Positions 1-9,810 of a stretch of 17,616 nt of DNA are shown piece by piece (position 1 is the stretch's first letter; every line of letters starts with the position of its first letter). Origin of the DNA: Saccoglossus kowalevskii (lineage: Eukaryota; Hemichordata; Enteropneusta; Harrimaniidae); the NCBI RefSeq assembly GCF_000003605.2, contig NW_003140813.1:459691-477306 (forward strand), given 5' to 3'. The position numbers and the translations under genes are program-made. The notes beneath the pieces are model-generated. The model saw only the letters and a program-made list of their open reading frames with translations, was not told the DNA's origin and did not search any database.

Positions 1-26
1 TGGGTGATGGGTATAGCTGGGTGGGT
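1..26. repeat. Partial minisatellite units at left edge
   Basis: A little more than one copy of the same 21-bp unit that forms the main array further right (GATGGGTATAGCTGGGTGGGT). It is cut by the window edge and followed by about 240 bp of unrelated sequence, so the array probably continues leftward outside the window and is interrupted here. Confidence 0.85.
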
Positions 27-270
27 TACAGATGACAACCAATGTATATGTAAATGGATGGGTGATGGTCAGAGTCATAGTCAGAAAATAAAAAGTGCCT
101 GTCTAAACACTTTACTGAACTTAAAAATAGCAGTCCCTATTCTGTAAACAGACTTACAATCAATTTTTTGTTGATTTGTTGTCATTTAATGGTAATTTTC
201 TATCAAAATTGAATAAGGCAGATGGCTAGCTAAAAGCTTTGTGATGGCACAATGTATAGATAGAGTGAGT

Positions 271-753
271 GATGGGTATAGCTGGGTGGGTGATGGGTAT
301 AGCTGGGTGGGTGATGGGTATAGCTGGGTGGGTAATGGGTATAGCTGGGTGGGTAATGGGTATAGCTGAGTGAGTGATGGGTATAGCTGGGTTGGTAATG
401 GGTATAGCTGGGTGGGTAATGGGTATAGCTGGGTGGGTGATGGGTATAGCTGGGTGGGTGATGGGTATAGCTGGGTGGGTGATGGGTATAGCTGGGTGGG
501 TGATGGGTATAGCTGGGTGGGTAATGGGTATACCTGAGTGAGTGATGGGTATAGCTGGGTTGGTAATGGGTATAGCTGGGTGGGTAATGGGTATAGCTGG
601 GTGGGTAATGGGTATAGCTGGGTGGGTGATGGGTATAGTTGAGTGGGTGATGGGTATAGCTGGGTGGGCGATGGGTATAGCTGAGTGGGTGATGGGTATA
701 GTTGGGTGGATGATGGGTATAGATGAAAGGGTAATGGGCAAAGCTACAGTAGA
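271..753. repeat. 21-bp minisatellite, 23 units, with 168-bp higher-order period
   Basis: Head-to-tail units of 21 bp, consensus GATGGGTATAGCTGGGTGGGT, phased from 271. Units 1-3 are exact. Common variants start AAT instead of GAT, or carry GAGTGAGT or GGGTTGGT near the end. Units 5-8 (355-438) recur as units 13-16 (523-606) with one base difference, an offset of 168 bp or eight units, so a block was duplicated as a higher-order repeat. The last five or six units decay towards the right. Because 21 is a multiple of three, open frames run through the array on both strands (heptapeptide MGIAGWV on plus, PAIPITH on minus). I read these as by-products of the repeat, not genes. Confidence 0.95.
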
Positions 754-1340
754 TGGGTTATACATGTAGGTCTATAAGCAAGGTACAAATAGATGGATGG
801 GTGATGATGGGTAGACAGGTCAAATGTGGGTGATTGTCATCAATAGATGGCTGACAAACTTAGATGGATGGGTGACAGGTCTAGAAGTATGATTTGCTAG
901 TATTGTCACGGGACCAGTGACATGCTTGACAAACCACAACCTCAAAACAAATTGCATAATAATATATACGTACCATATTGCTAGGCAACCACACCTCAAC
1001 AACCAAAAACAATTGTGTTCAAGCTGTTGACATCATGTATAAGTGTGTTTCTTTTTTGCAAATAGGAGTTCGTTGCATTGAGTACAACAGAATCAGATGT
1101 ATGTGAGGTATAAATTGTAGTTAAAAGTTATTTAAAATTTCTAATTTGGTAAAGTTAACTTACATGTATAGGTGACAATATAAAGTATAAAATACAAATT
1201 AATCAATTATCTGAATTTACAGCTGAAATTTGTTGCGCTTTGACTGCACTATGTATATAAACTAGGCGATATATATAAACTTATGTTGCTTGGACGTGCA
1301 CCACTGTACTATGTACATTTGTACTTTTATGGGTTATGAG
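754..1340. other. Gene-free; minisatellite-like debris then unique AT-rich DNA
   Basis: Between 789 and 882 the words GATGGATGGGTGA and GATGGGTAGACAGG recur in degenerate form, as decayed relatives of the array (a similar word occurs at 54-67). From about 890 the sequence is unique and AT-rich. No coding exon or RNA gene was recognised. Confidence 0.6.
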
Positions 1341-1447
1341 CGAGCTGCTGTGGAACACTGGTCCAGTAAAAACAGCTAAAATTGAGAAAACAACACAAAC
1401 TCAACTTAAGCTTATCCTGAAAGACCAAATTTGTGTGTTGCACAACT
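1341..1447. repeat. Dispersed repeat, copy A
   Basis: Collinear with 8678-8823. Shared blocks in the same order are CGAGCTGCTGTG, an AAAAT(A/T)G(T/A)GAAAA-like block, a CAACTTAA-containing block (about 17 of 20 bases), and TTGCACA at the right end. Spacing differs by roughly 40 bp, as expected for diverged copies with indels. Similarity may extend left, since both have TATGGG shortly before the first block. The element type is unknown; I see no terminal repeat or coding domain. Confidence 0.55.
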
Positions 1448-1623
1448 GAACCATTGTTTTCACCAGTTGTGCTTGCCAGGCGGTAAAAATGTCCGGATGT
1501 CTGTTTGGTCCAAGTGAACATCAAACATTTTGCATGTTTCTTATTTCCTTGATTAGTTTTGAGGAGCCCGTTGGCAAAGCTGGATTCACAATCATGTTGC
1601 ATGTCAGGATTTTAGGTTGCTCA

Positions 1624-1692
1624 GATTTCTGACTTGCAAAAATCATGATTTCTGACTTGCAAAAATCATGATTTCTGACTTGCAAAAATCAA
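1624..1692. repeat. 23-bp tandem triplication
   Basis: Three head-to-tail copies of a 23-bp unit beginning GATTTCTGACTTGC and ending AAAAATCAT. Copies one and two are identical; copy three differs only at the end. The near identity points to recent slippage. Confidence 0.95.
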
Positions 1693-4600
1693 GAATGCCA
1701 TAACTACTTATTTTCATTCATGGCTTCTTTTAACATACACATACGTTAGAGACTTAGGGCTAATACTTTTACGGATAATACAGTTTTGAAACTAAAGTAT
1801 ATAAATAAAATGACATTTGTTTTTGATTTTATAATTTCATCATAAATATAGTGGGTGGGGCCAGCCACAAAGGTTAAAGTTCAACTATATAACACGCACA
1901 CAATGACACACACTGACATACGACTACATGTACATGTATATCATGGTCTGATATGAGTTGACTCATTTGCATAAACTTTGAATGACAAGGTCGGAAATGT
2001 AATGTGCATTTATAAGGAAACAGTTTCTGTTGTGTTGCTAAATAGCTAAGGTGAACTCAATAGTCATTCCATTGTTCATACAAGACTATATTCAAGGTAA
2101 GATTAGAATAAATACAGTGGTGAGGCATGCAAGGGTGGTGTGATCACATGCACCATACTGTAAGCATTTGAGGGACAAAGCTGGCAATAAAAGTCACACA
2201 CACAAGCGTATACCCCAGCACTTTTTCATCAAACATAGTTCAGGTTTTTTTTTTATAAAAGTTTTCCAATTTTTCTTTCTTTCTCATGAAATGCCCTCAG
2301 AAATTAAAAACTTAAATTATTGTTTGCATACAATAATGAAAATGTTCACTGAATGTACACAGCAAAATGAGGATTCAATTTATCTAAAAAGTATATTCTT
2401 AAAATTAATTATTGACACTTTAGATAAAGTACTGCTAATTCCAGGATGCATTTAAAATCACTAAAATCTTAGCTATTGTAAAGTGATTTATACATTAGTT
2501 TAAAACGATTGATATAACTGCACTTCCTAGTTTGGACACCATAGACGGTATACAGAGTATAATTAACTTTTCATGACTGAAGTTCTACCCTCCATAGTAC
2601 AACATGTACTACTAATATAATATAATATTAATATAATGTTTCAGAAATTTACAGAAGATATTGCGGTGACTGATATTTAGCTTATTAAAAAAATCTCTAA
2701 TCTCAACGAAAAAGCCCAACTTTAAATAAAAATCATATACTAAGTATAAAAAAAAATTGACAAGAAATGGCAGATAATTTCCGGCTGAGTAAGGCAAAAA
2801 CAGCAAGTTTTATCTCACCTGTACGTTTCGTGGATCTGATTGGCATGACTATCACCACCCTGCTCTTACAACTGTGTCACCTGTTATAATGTTGCTTCCA
2901 GGAACAACAAATAGAATACATGATGTCAACGGGAACACGCCCCTTTATGACACATACACTATACTACATGTATGTACTATACTACAAATGAGTACTTGAA
3001 CAAAAACAATAATTCAGTAACCAAACTATGTCGGAAACCACAACTTAAGGAACTCTTAGAACTGCACATAAAATACATTTCTGGTTTATTATCACTAAAA
3101 ACTTTGCTATACAGAAAAGCACTGCCGGAATTTGATGCAATAAATCATAGTCTGCCCTCTGGTGTTGGAAATAACATAACCTTTCTACACAAGATAAGGG
3201 AAGTACCAGGTGCATACGATTGCTATAGTAAATCAATTTTGTGAAACATTGAAACTCCATTCAGTTTATTTACCTGATCAGTAGTAAACTAATATTTTTC
3301 AAAACAATGCAATGAAAATCTCTGCCACCAAGATTTCACGAAATAAAAACACATAATTTTTTCAAAAATGTGATCAAGAACTCTGTAAACTGGAAATTGT
3401 ATCCACATGGTCAAAAATTGACTAAACAATTTTAGAAGAAAAAAAAGATTGGTGTAAGAAGTATCATAAACTGAACATTTAATAAAATGAAAATAAAGCA
3501 GTGAATTTTTAAGGGAAGAAGAAAAATACTTCCTTATATACAGTGTATATCAAGAAAGATTTTGTTAAGATATGAGTGAAAAAAAATATTAATAAATTTC
3601 AGATTGAGATTTACAATCTACCGCAGCAGAAACTGTTTGCTTCCTCTACTACCGGAACCAAGCTGTACATTTATAGGTATGAATAATTAGGGTTGACATC
3701 AGCAAACTGTGGGTGAGGTATAAACAGCATAGAAATGTACCACGACAGATTTATTTGCATGTAGGATATCAGGTATATTTCATATGTGAAAAACAACAAC
3801 AACAATTCTAGTTAACACCAGATCTAATTGGATATTGAAAAACAGAATTACAGAACTTACAGAAATATGTTCAGTTGCCAGACGTGTTGGGTGAGAGAAC
3901 AAACCCCTAACATTGAGATGCCACTCTTGTCTCTCGTCACCTCACTATGTTTATATACAAATCACAGATACACCCAAACAATCATACAGATATTCTACAT
4001 TTTGTAAATTTTACAGGAGTCGTATAACCTTGCTATCATAATAAATATTGCGATTCATTGCGATATCCTGCTGTCTCTGGCATATCAAATAAAATCACCT
4101 GCTGACCTTCACCAAGGTCGCCAGGGTCGTTTGCAGACTAATGGTATGAATAATAATACTCCAGTATAATTAAACTGAAAAAATACTGATCATATAAAGT
4201 TTAAAGTCAACCGAGGTCAGCCACAATAAGGTTGTGTCACTGGGGGGTCTAGACAAGCAGCATGGGTAAACACCAGAGAATAAATCATCTAACTGTCAAG
4301 ATATCTGGCATGTATAGTCACCTGTAAAACTTACTTTATAATACTGAAGGTTAACAAACTATTTTCTTCGGCAGTTTAAAGGCCTGACATCACATACATT
4401 ATGATAAACAATTGGCTGTAATGTAAAATAGAATGACTGGCCTTAACTTTCAAACGTTTTTTTATTAGATACAATGAGCTTGTTATTTTTCATCATCTTT
4501 CAAAGATGATCTCAGATGGCATCAATGTTACATGTACTTGTCTGATTGTAGACTTCAGATTTCACTCAGAAATGATAAGATTATGACTCAGAAAGATGTT

Positions 4601-5162
4601 CTTAAGTGCCCCATGTGAAGCAGGATGTGTTCACTCTTTTCAAAATACTTGACATCATTTCATGTATACCGTGGAGTCCATATAAATGCGATTGATTTGA
4701 CGACGTAGTGTAGTGTACTTGTTAGTTGTATTGTTTTGTTCTTGTGGATTGTTTTGTCAACCGTTGTCAGTCGTTTGTTATGCGCTCTTCAACTTGTAAA
4801 TTTCCCTGTAGACTTTTGTCTACAGATCTACAGTGGGGTATGTTATTTCCGCTTTTCTTTGAAAATAGATATATCGGTCTTTATCAATTTTTTAATTATC
4901 AGCGAGTTGTAACATTTTTATAAAACGTATTCTAGAAAGTCAATTGATCTACTACAAAGGACTGTTTGTAATGGAATTAAACAGGAGATTCTATCAAAGA
5001 ATGAATTGTGATATTCCATTTTGACCAAAGACTCGGCATCCACAGAGTACATGTATAAATAAATAACAGTTTGATTTGGTAATCAATTTCTGAAGAAAAC
5101 AGATTACAGCTTTAGAAGGGGTACATCACTTTTAAAATTGTTGCTAGTTTGAGTTATACAGC
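1693..5162. other. Long gene-free AT-rich stretch
   Basis: No conserved protein domain was recognised in any frame. The open frames here (for example plus-strand 2168-2455 and 2972-3244) have AT-driven composition rich in Phe, Lys, Ile and Tyr and no clear splice context. Minor items are a perfect 19-bp inverted palindrome at 4492-4510, isolated octamers at 1965 and 3753, a short CAA run near 3792, and a GC-richer 39-nt candidate minus-strand microexon at 4099-4137. Confidence 0.5.
4492..4510. repeat. Perfect short palindrome (9 bp stem, 1 nt centre)
   Basis: ATCATCTTT, then a single C, then AAAGATGAT. It is a perfect inverted repeat with no associated gene seen. The one-base centre makes it more likely a protein-binding or chance palindrome than an RNA hairpin. 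Confidence 0.8.
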
Positions 5163-5323
5163 ACTGGACTATGAAGGCAGCTCATTTGCATAACATGAAC
5201 ACATGATGACAGTAATTTGCATATTTATTCCATGGCTCTGAGCTATACTGGACTATGAAGGCAGCTCATTTGCATAACATGAACACATGATGACAGTAAT
5301 TTGCATAGTTATTCCATGGCTCT
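5163..5323. repeat. 84-bp tandem duplication with four octamer motifs
   Basis: Copy 1 (5163-5239) and copy 2 (5247-5323) match over 77 bp with one difference, at an offset of 84 bp. Each contains ATTTGCAT twice, 31 bp apart (5184 and 5215; 5268 and 5299). ATTTGCAT is the reverse complement of the POU/Oct octamer ATGCAAAT. The duplication therefore gives four evenly organised octamers in about 120 bp. Whether they are used as regulatory sites is unknown; the unit could also be a repeat that happens to carry the word. Confidence 0.9.
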
Positions 5324-5521
5324 TGGTAATCTTGTTTGTGAAAAAAAAAATGATTCTGAAGGTGTTATTATTCAAATATGCATAACTATAACATTAAACA
5401 ATATAATCTAAGAGTTGAAAAGCACTGTGCCTATTCAAGTTGTCAACTTCAGAAAGGAAATATTTTTTTCATTAGTACCGGTATATACATGTACATATAT
5501 ACACACCGGAATATATATTAT

Positions 5522-5539
5522 ATATATACATGTATATAT
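5522..5539. repeat. 18-bp perfect AT-rich palindrome around ACATGT
   Basis: ATATATACATGTATATAT reads the same on both strands. It lies in an 80-bp TA/CA-rich tract (about 5480-5545) with a second, imperfect copy on the left. Slippage-prone simple sequence is the likely origin. Confidence 0.8.
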
Positions 5540-5828
5540 GCAGTCATTACCAATACTATCGATCAAGGTTATACATGTCTATCTATGAATACTGAAGTAC
5601 ATGTGTAGTAGTGGACAATATTGGAAAATAGTTATCAGCAACTTCAGATTAGATTAAATGCAGTACTCAGTGATTGTCGATTGTTGTATATTTGTAGTAC
5701 ATATACTTAGAAGAATAGCTGTTTGCGAGTGGTATTGGTTTATGTGTTGGAAGACTAACAGTTCCATTAGTTTGAACAAAGAGAAAATTGACTGATTCAG
5801 ATGATCTGACTAAAAGCGGCACCCGAAT

Positions 5829-6029
5829 AAACTATTACAACTGAAGAACATAGCATGTATCAAACTTTAGATAAATTGTACCAGCACTGTTAAGATAGTT
5901 GGTGAGCTGGACATCACAACTAAGAAAGACATTGAGGACTGACTGATTCAGTATGATAACGAGTATCACAATCTGTGTAGAATTTTACCCTACATGGCTG
6001 TAGTAAAACATGCAGAAAACCAAAGTCTA
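5829..6029 (+). pseudogene. Possible decayed coding fragment, unrecognised
   Basis: One frame reads for 67 codons with stops only at 5868 (TAG) and 5940 (TGA), then ends with TAA at 6030. The last segment, 29 codons from 5943 (LIQYDNEYHNLCRILPYM at its start), has a mixed amino-acid composition unlike the Phe/Lys/Ile bias of most random frames here. I do not recognise the family. There is no convincing splice site at either end, and chance is a real alternative. Confidence 0.2.
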
Positions 6030-6156
6030 TAAATTGCTAATTTACAGCCTAAATACATGGACCTGTAGAGACAAGAGAAAAGTGAATGCAGAGAAGACTA
6101 CCAAACTTAACTGTGGAACAATGTATTTTCCAGCATAGTGAGTATTGTCCCATACA

Positions 6157-6270
6157 AGGACAAATTCCTGTAGGATTCCTATAGTATTTTGACAAATATT
6201 TTCCTATATGATAGGAATCCAATAGGATTTTGTGTCATAATATTATAGGAATCCTATAGGAATTTGTCCT
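6157..6270. repeat. Inverted repeat, 26-bp arms, about 62-bp spacer
   Basis: Left arm 6157-6182 (AGGACAAATTCCTGTAGGAT, then TCCTAT) pairs with right arm 6245-6270 with one mismatch; weaker pairing continues for about four bases inward. The spacer holds further partial copies of TAGGAATCC and ATAGGA, so the piece is internally repetitive. It could fold into a long hairpin or be a short foldback MITE. No target-site duplication was resolved. Confidence 0.85.
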
Positions 6271-6681
6271 ATATGAATCCTATGGGCAAATTCAATGAAG
6301 TACAATTCAAGAAGGGACGTTGGTAGGATAATTAACGTGGTGCATTCATTAAAAACACTGGAGTATTAACGAGACAGTGTGCGCACATGTACAAAACCTC
6401 GTTGGAGAAGCCAAACCCTGGCTACTGAAGAGAATATTACAGAGAAGAATGACTTTGAGTGCTGACAGCTTTTTTGAGCATACAGAATATCAAATTGCTA
6501 CACAATATTATCATTTCAAGAGAATCAACAGAGCAAAGATTGTGTGTTCATCGCTGAGCTACAAAGATAGTGAAAATGACATTTGATACGATGGTGAGCA
6601 GAGCCATGTTGGGTATATGGAAATCAACAGTGTTAGTTGTATACAGCACAGCAGGACATTATTTGCGTTCACGCACAGCTA

Positions 6682-6833
6682 CTTAGCACGGGCTAAGAGG
6701 TCAAATTCTTTAGTCCGTGCTCAGAAAACGTGCATGAACGCTTAGCACGGGCTAAGGAATGCTAAGTATGGGTAAAATCTGACCCTTAGCACAGGCTAAC
6801 GAAGTGTGCATGAACGCTTAACCCAGGGCTAAG
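6682..6833. repeat. Cluster of 16-bp GCTAAG-type imperfect palindromes
   Basis: CTTAGCACGGGCTAAG occurs exactly at 6682-6697 and 6741-6756, with variants at 6785-6800 and 6817-6833, and a degenerate inverted form at 6709-6724. The arms CTTAGC/GCTAAG are self-complementary. Two of the copies are preceded by GTGCATGAACG, giving a partial 76-bp tandem structure (about 6731 and 6806). A related inverted copy lies at 7109-7124, on the far side of the Myb/SANT-like remnant. Palindromic repeats near element ends are typical of DNA transposons, so I infer a decayed element here. Confidence 0.75.
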
Positions 6834-6926
6834 CGCCCTCTGTGACAACCTTTGGGTGTAAATATTATGCACATGAACAAATATATGCAACTTTCTCAAT
6901 TTGAAAATGGCAACCGAGCTCAGTGT

Positions 6927-7068
6927 GTACAAGACGTTGTTCCCTCGCACTGGAGCGATGAAGAGACAAAAGCTTTACTGAGTATATGGAAAGACAGCAA
7001 AATCTTGAGATAGTTAGAAGAGAAAATATGCTTACCAGGATATGCAAGCTAAATTAAAAGATTTTTCG
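6927..7068 (+). pseudogene. Decayed Myb/SANT-like (trihelix type) domain, copy 1
   Basis: The plus frame at 6951 begins WSDEETKALLSIWKDSKIL, matching the first helix of the Myb/SANT-like DNA-binding domain family (Myb_DNA-bind_4 type), with pattern W-(S/T)-x-E-E-T-x-x-L-L-x-x-W. The frame stops at TAG 7011. The expected continuation appears in another frame at 7024-7068 as KYAYQDMQAKLKDF, resembling the second helix (V-Y-x-x-I-A-x-x-L). A frameshift and a stop therefore break the domain. In animals such domains occur in the accessory DNA-binding protein of Harbinger transposons and in host genes derived from them. The flanking palindromes (6682-6833, 7109-7124) favour a transposon remnant over a host pseudogene. 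Assignment is by pattern memory; no search was run. Confidence 0.5.
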
Positions 7069-7108
7069 TAAACAGTGGCTTAACAAAGGTCACCGACTGA
7101 TTGTGCCC

Positions 7109-7124
7109 CTAAGCCCGTGCTAGG
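7109..7124. repeat. Inverted copy of the GCTAAG-type palindrome
   Basis: CTAAGCCCGTGCTAGG is, on the other strand, CCTAGCACGGGCTTAG, two bases from the exact unit at 6682 and 6741. With the upstream cluster it brackets the Myb/SANT-like remnant, as the right side of a small element would. Confidence 0.7.
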
Positions 7125-8677
7125 GACTGGCCCTCCCAGTGCGTGGACGTAATTAGGTTGAGCCAAAATATAAATATGTGAAATAAGCCTAAATCAGCTT
7201 AAATCTTATTTTTATTGTTGACACGTGATTTATTTCCATATTTGATCGCAATATTTTTCAGGGAAAGATCCCATTAAAAGCTTATGTTAGGATTGGATTA
7301 TAATTTTAGTCAGTGAGGTGTTTAGAGATTACTTTGAGGAAATTATCGCAATGATTTTACAAACCGGTACATGAAGTACTAACCCTTGAGATGTAGTATA
7401 TTTCTAGAAAAAAAAACCTCCAGTCCAACTTAGTTCCGACATCGAGATTTTGATTTTGCTGAGTTGAGAATAAAGCATCAAATTAATTTTAATTCAATTA
7501 ATGTTAATGCATCATAGTGCGAGCACATTAGGAAGAAATGTTTTCCATCCTCAATCTATCCATTCTGGTAAATATATACATGTACTATGATTGAGTTGAC
7601 AAGTCAAGAAAACACCCATATAAGTTTGTTTATGTTAGAGCAGGTCCATGGTTAGAGAGAAAATGTAATGTGATCACCAAAGACTTAGGACTAGGAACTA
7701 TTGTAAACACCAACACTGACAATTCAGCTGGTTGGAAATAAGGCAAGCCAATGAACAACATCAAATGTTGAGCGCCTTGATATGTTACTATTCTGCTTAC
7801 ATATCTTATTTATATAAACCATCAAAAGGTTCATCTTCATCAAACCATAGAAGTAAAAATATTTACCTCCATGATCAATGGATTGTTTGAAATGTTAACA
7901 TAAACATGAAAATGTATGATCAAAATGGAGATTCAAATGTTGGATCCAAAAACTAAAACTCTATCTAAAATGAACGTGTAACATTGAAATGAAAAAAAAA
8001 ATATATGGAAATGTTCCAACAAATTGGCAGGCAGGAGAAATAATTCTGTAATATACCTGGGTCAATGAAGACATCATACATGTACAAAATGCAATGATAT
8101 CAAATAACATAAATTGCATACTAACACTGTTTGTGTATTCTTATGACGCAAGTCTTGTGGGACACAAACCCCATTAATCTGAAGCTTTCAAAAACAGTCC
8201 AATTACTAAAATACATACATACATCTGGCATCTATCTAGATTAAAGGGACATATGCTGGATATTTTAATACTTTTTTTAATATGCATAATACTGAGCCAG
8301 CGTGGTGTGTAATATCTAGATCTTAGCACACCATGTACAGTTTTGTAGATTAGACCAGCTGTAAAAATAAATTCATATCAAGCTGCTTTCTTGATCGTAG
8401 CATCGTTACATGTATATCTACGAGTAATATTCATTTGGTATATTGGCTAATTACTCCGGTACAATAGACACAGAAAATTACTAAACACATCTTAAAGTAG
8501 GGACACTTTTGGGGTTAATAATTTTGCAATCTACATGTATAGTAATTATTACAACATGTATTTAGTATGAACATATCCATCTGATTGGCTGTAGCAAGGT
8601 CTTATAACTGGCAAGGACAGAGCTACGAATACGTCAAAGTACGACACACACACCACTTTACGTCTATGGGCTCTGCA
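7125..8677. other. Gene-free AT-rich stretch
   Basis: No recognisable exon, RNA gene or full repeat was seen. A CACGTG E-box occurs at 7222-7227, and several ACATGTA words occur (7578, 8079, 8408, 8533 and others). Confidence 0.5.
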
Positions 8678-8823
8678 CGAGCTGCTGTGCAATGTCGGTC
8701 GCAAGGACGATGAAAATAGTAAAGTCAAAATAGTGAAAAGTCAATCAAACAGCACAAAATCAACTTAACGATACTACATGTATGAGACAATTCTGATCAA
8801 CCTAATTTATGCTCGTTGCACAT
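8678..8823. repeat. Dispersed repeat, copy B
   Basis: Diverged copy of 1341-1447 in the same orientation: CGAGCTGCTGTG at 8678, a block containing CAACTTAA near 8761, and TTGCACA at 8816. It is about 40 bp longer than copy A, mainly in the first half. Two copies 7.3 kb apart indicate an interspersed repeat family, not a local duplication. Confidence 0.55.
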
Positions 8824-9553
8824 GTAGGGGTTATTTCTATTCAGGAGAATCTCAACAACTATATCAAAGTACAGTTTTGAAAGTTTTCGACCATTTCCCT
8901 AACTTTTGCTTCCAAAAATAGAAGACCAGTGACTCTATCAAGAAACTGAATAGACTTAACAACTATCTGATGCTTTGTAAGTAAAATCTCCCACCATATA
9001 CATGTACACTGACTCATTCCCAAGCGGTTCTTTTATATGTAAGCGATACCCACATTTTCTCACTTGTCATTTATAACCTTTGATAATAACATTTTTGTAC
9101 CTTAGCAGGGAAGATAATAAATTAATCAATACACAAAACTTAGCAATTAGTACGCAAAATAAAAATAGAATATTACTGAACACTTTAAATAGACACAGCA
9201 AGACTGCATGAGGAGACATGAGGTGATTAGTATAGATCACATGACCATTGTAACAACATCACAGCTGGGACACATCTGAACGATACGGTACATGTAATTT
9301 TCAATTCAAGTCATATAGTGTGATCATGAAACACCTCTTGCATAATAATCAGTTAATTCTCAAGTGTGATGGCATGATGCTTGGATTTTTAAATTCATAT
9401 CATACTGTACTTGCTAAATAGTAAAAGCACATCACCAATAGAAGCACATGTAAAATACTAGTTGTAATCTTTTGACTTTTGGCCATAAACATGCATACAT
9501 AAGCAGGGGTTTTTCTATGAAAAAACCACAAGACTGAGCACTGCAATTCAGCG
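8824..9553. other. Gene-free stretch
   Basis: AT-rich, with no domain recognised in any frame. TCACATGA (an MiT/TFE-type E-box) occurs at 9237-9244, but no gene is adjacent. Confidence 0.5.
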
Positions 9554-9567
9554 GCGCCACCAAGTGG
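9554..9567 (-). promoter_or_regulatory. CTCF-like core motif
   Basis: GCGCCACCAAGTGG is, on the minus strand, CCACTTGGTGGCGC. This fits the bilaterian CTCF core CCASYAGRKGGCRS at all positions but one. It stands out in an AT-rich background, but a short match alone does not show binding. Confidence 0.25.
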
Positions 9568-9621
9568 AGGAGATAGGGTTCTCCCTACCAGGGTGTAGAG
9601 TTTTTGATAATTCTAAGTTAA

Positions 9622-9810
9622 AATGGAGCAATCTGTGGCTTCCTTGGGGCCAAAACTACTATCAGACAGGTCACAGTTGAAGACTATGGCCACATGTTAT
9701 CCCTGGTCAATCAGAATTTTTTTCCCCAGGGTAAGGGGCGCATGGCCATGGCATGAGGGCGCTACGCCTTTGTTCCCTTGTTTAAACAAATCCCTGATAA
9801 ACACATGCTC
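9622..9810 (+). other. GC-richer patch, two frames nearly open, unrecognised
   Basis: The plus frame from 9622 runs 63 codons with one internal stop (TGA 9754-9756) before TAG at 9811. A second frame, with ATG at 9623, is open for 65 codons. The 9622 frame has a coding-like composition (for example TVEDYGHMLSLVNQ from about 9679). GC-rich words lie on both sides. A consensus-like donor (CAGG before GTAAGG, near 9730) and an acceptor-like CTCCCTACCAG (ending at 9590) are present, but I could not assemble a gene. A decayed mobile-element ORF is the likeliest alternative to chance. Confidence 0.2.

Noticed and set aside
226-765. 179-codon minus-strand ORF of PAIPITH repeats as a real protein
   Set aside because: It is fully explained by a 21-bp minisatellite whose period keeps any stop-free frame open; it has no conserved domain and no flanking coding signal.
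1327-1602. Minus-strand 91-codon ORF
   Set aside because: No recognisable domain. It overlaps the dispersed repeat copy A, and copy B does not preserve the frame.
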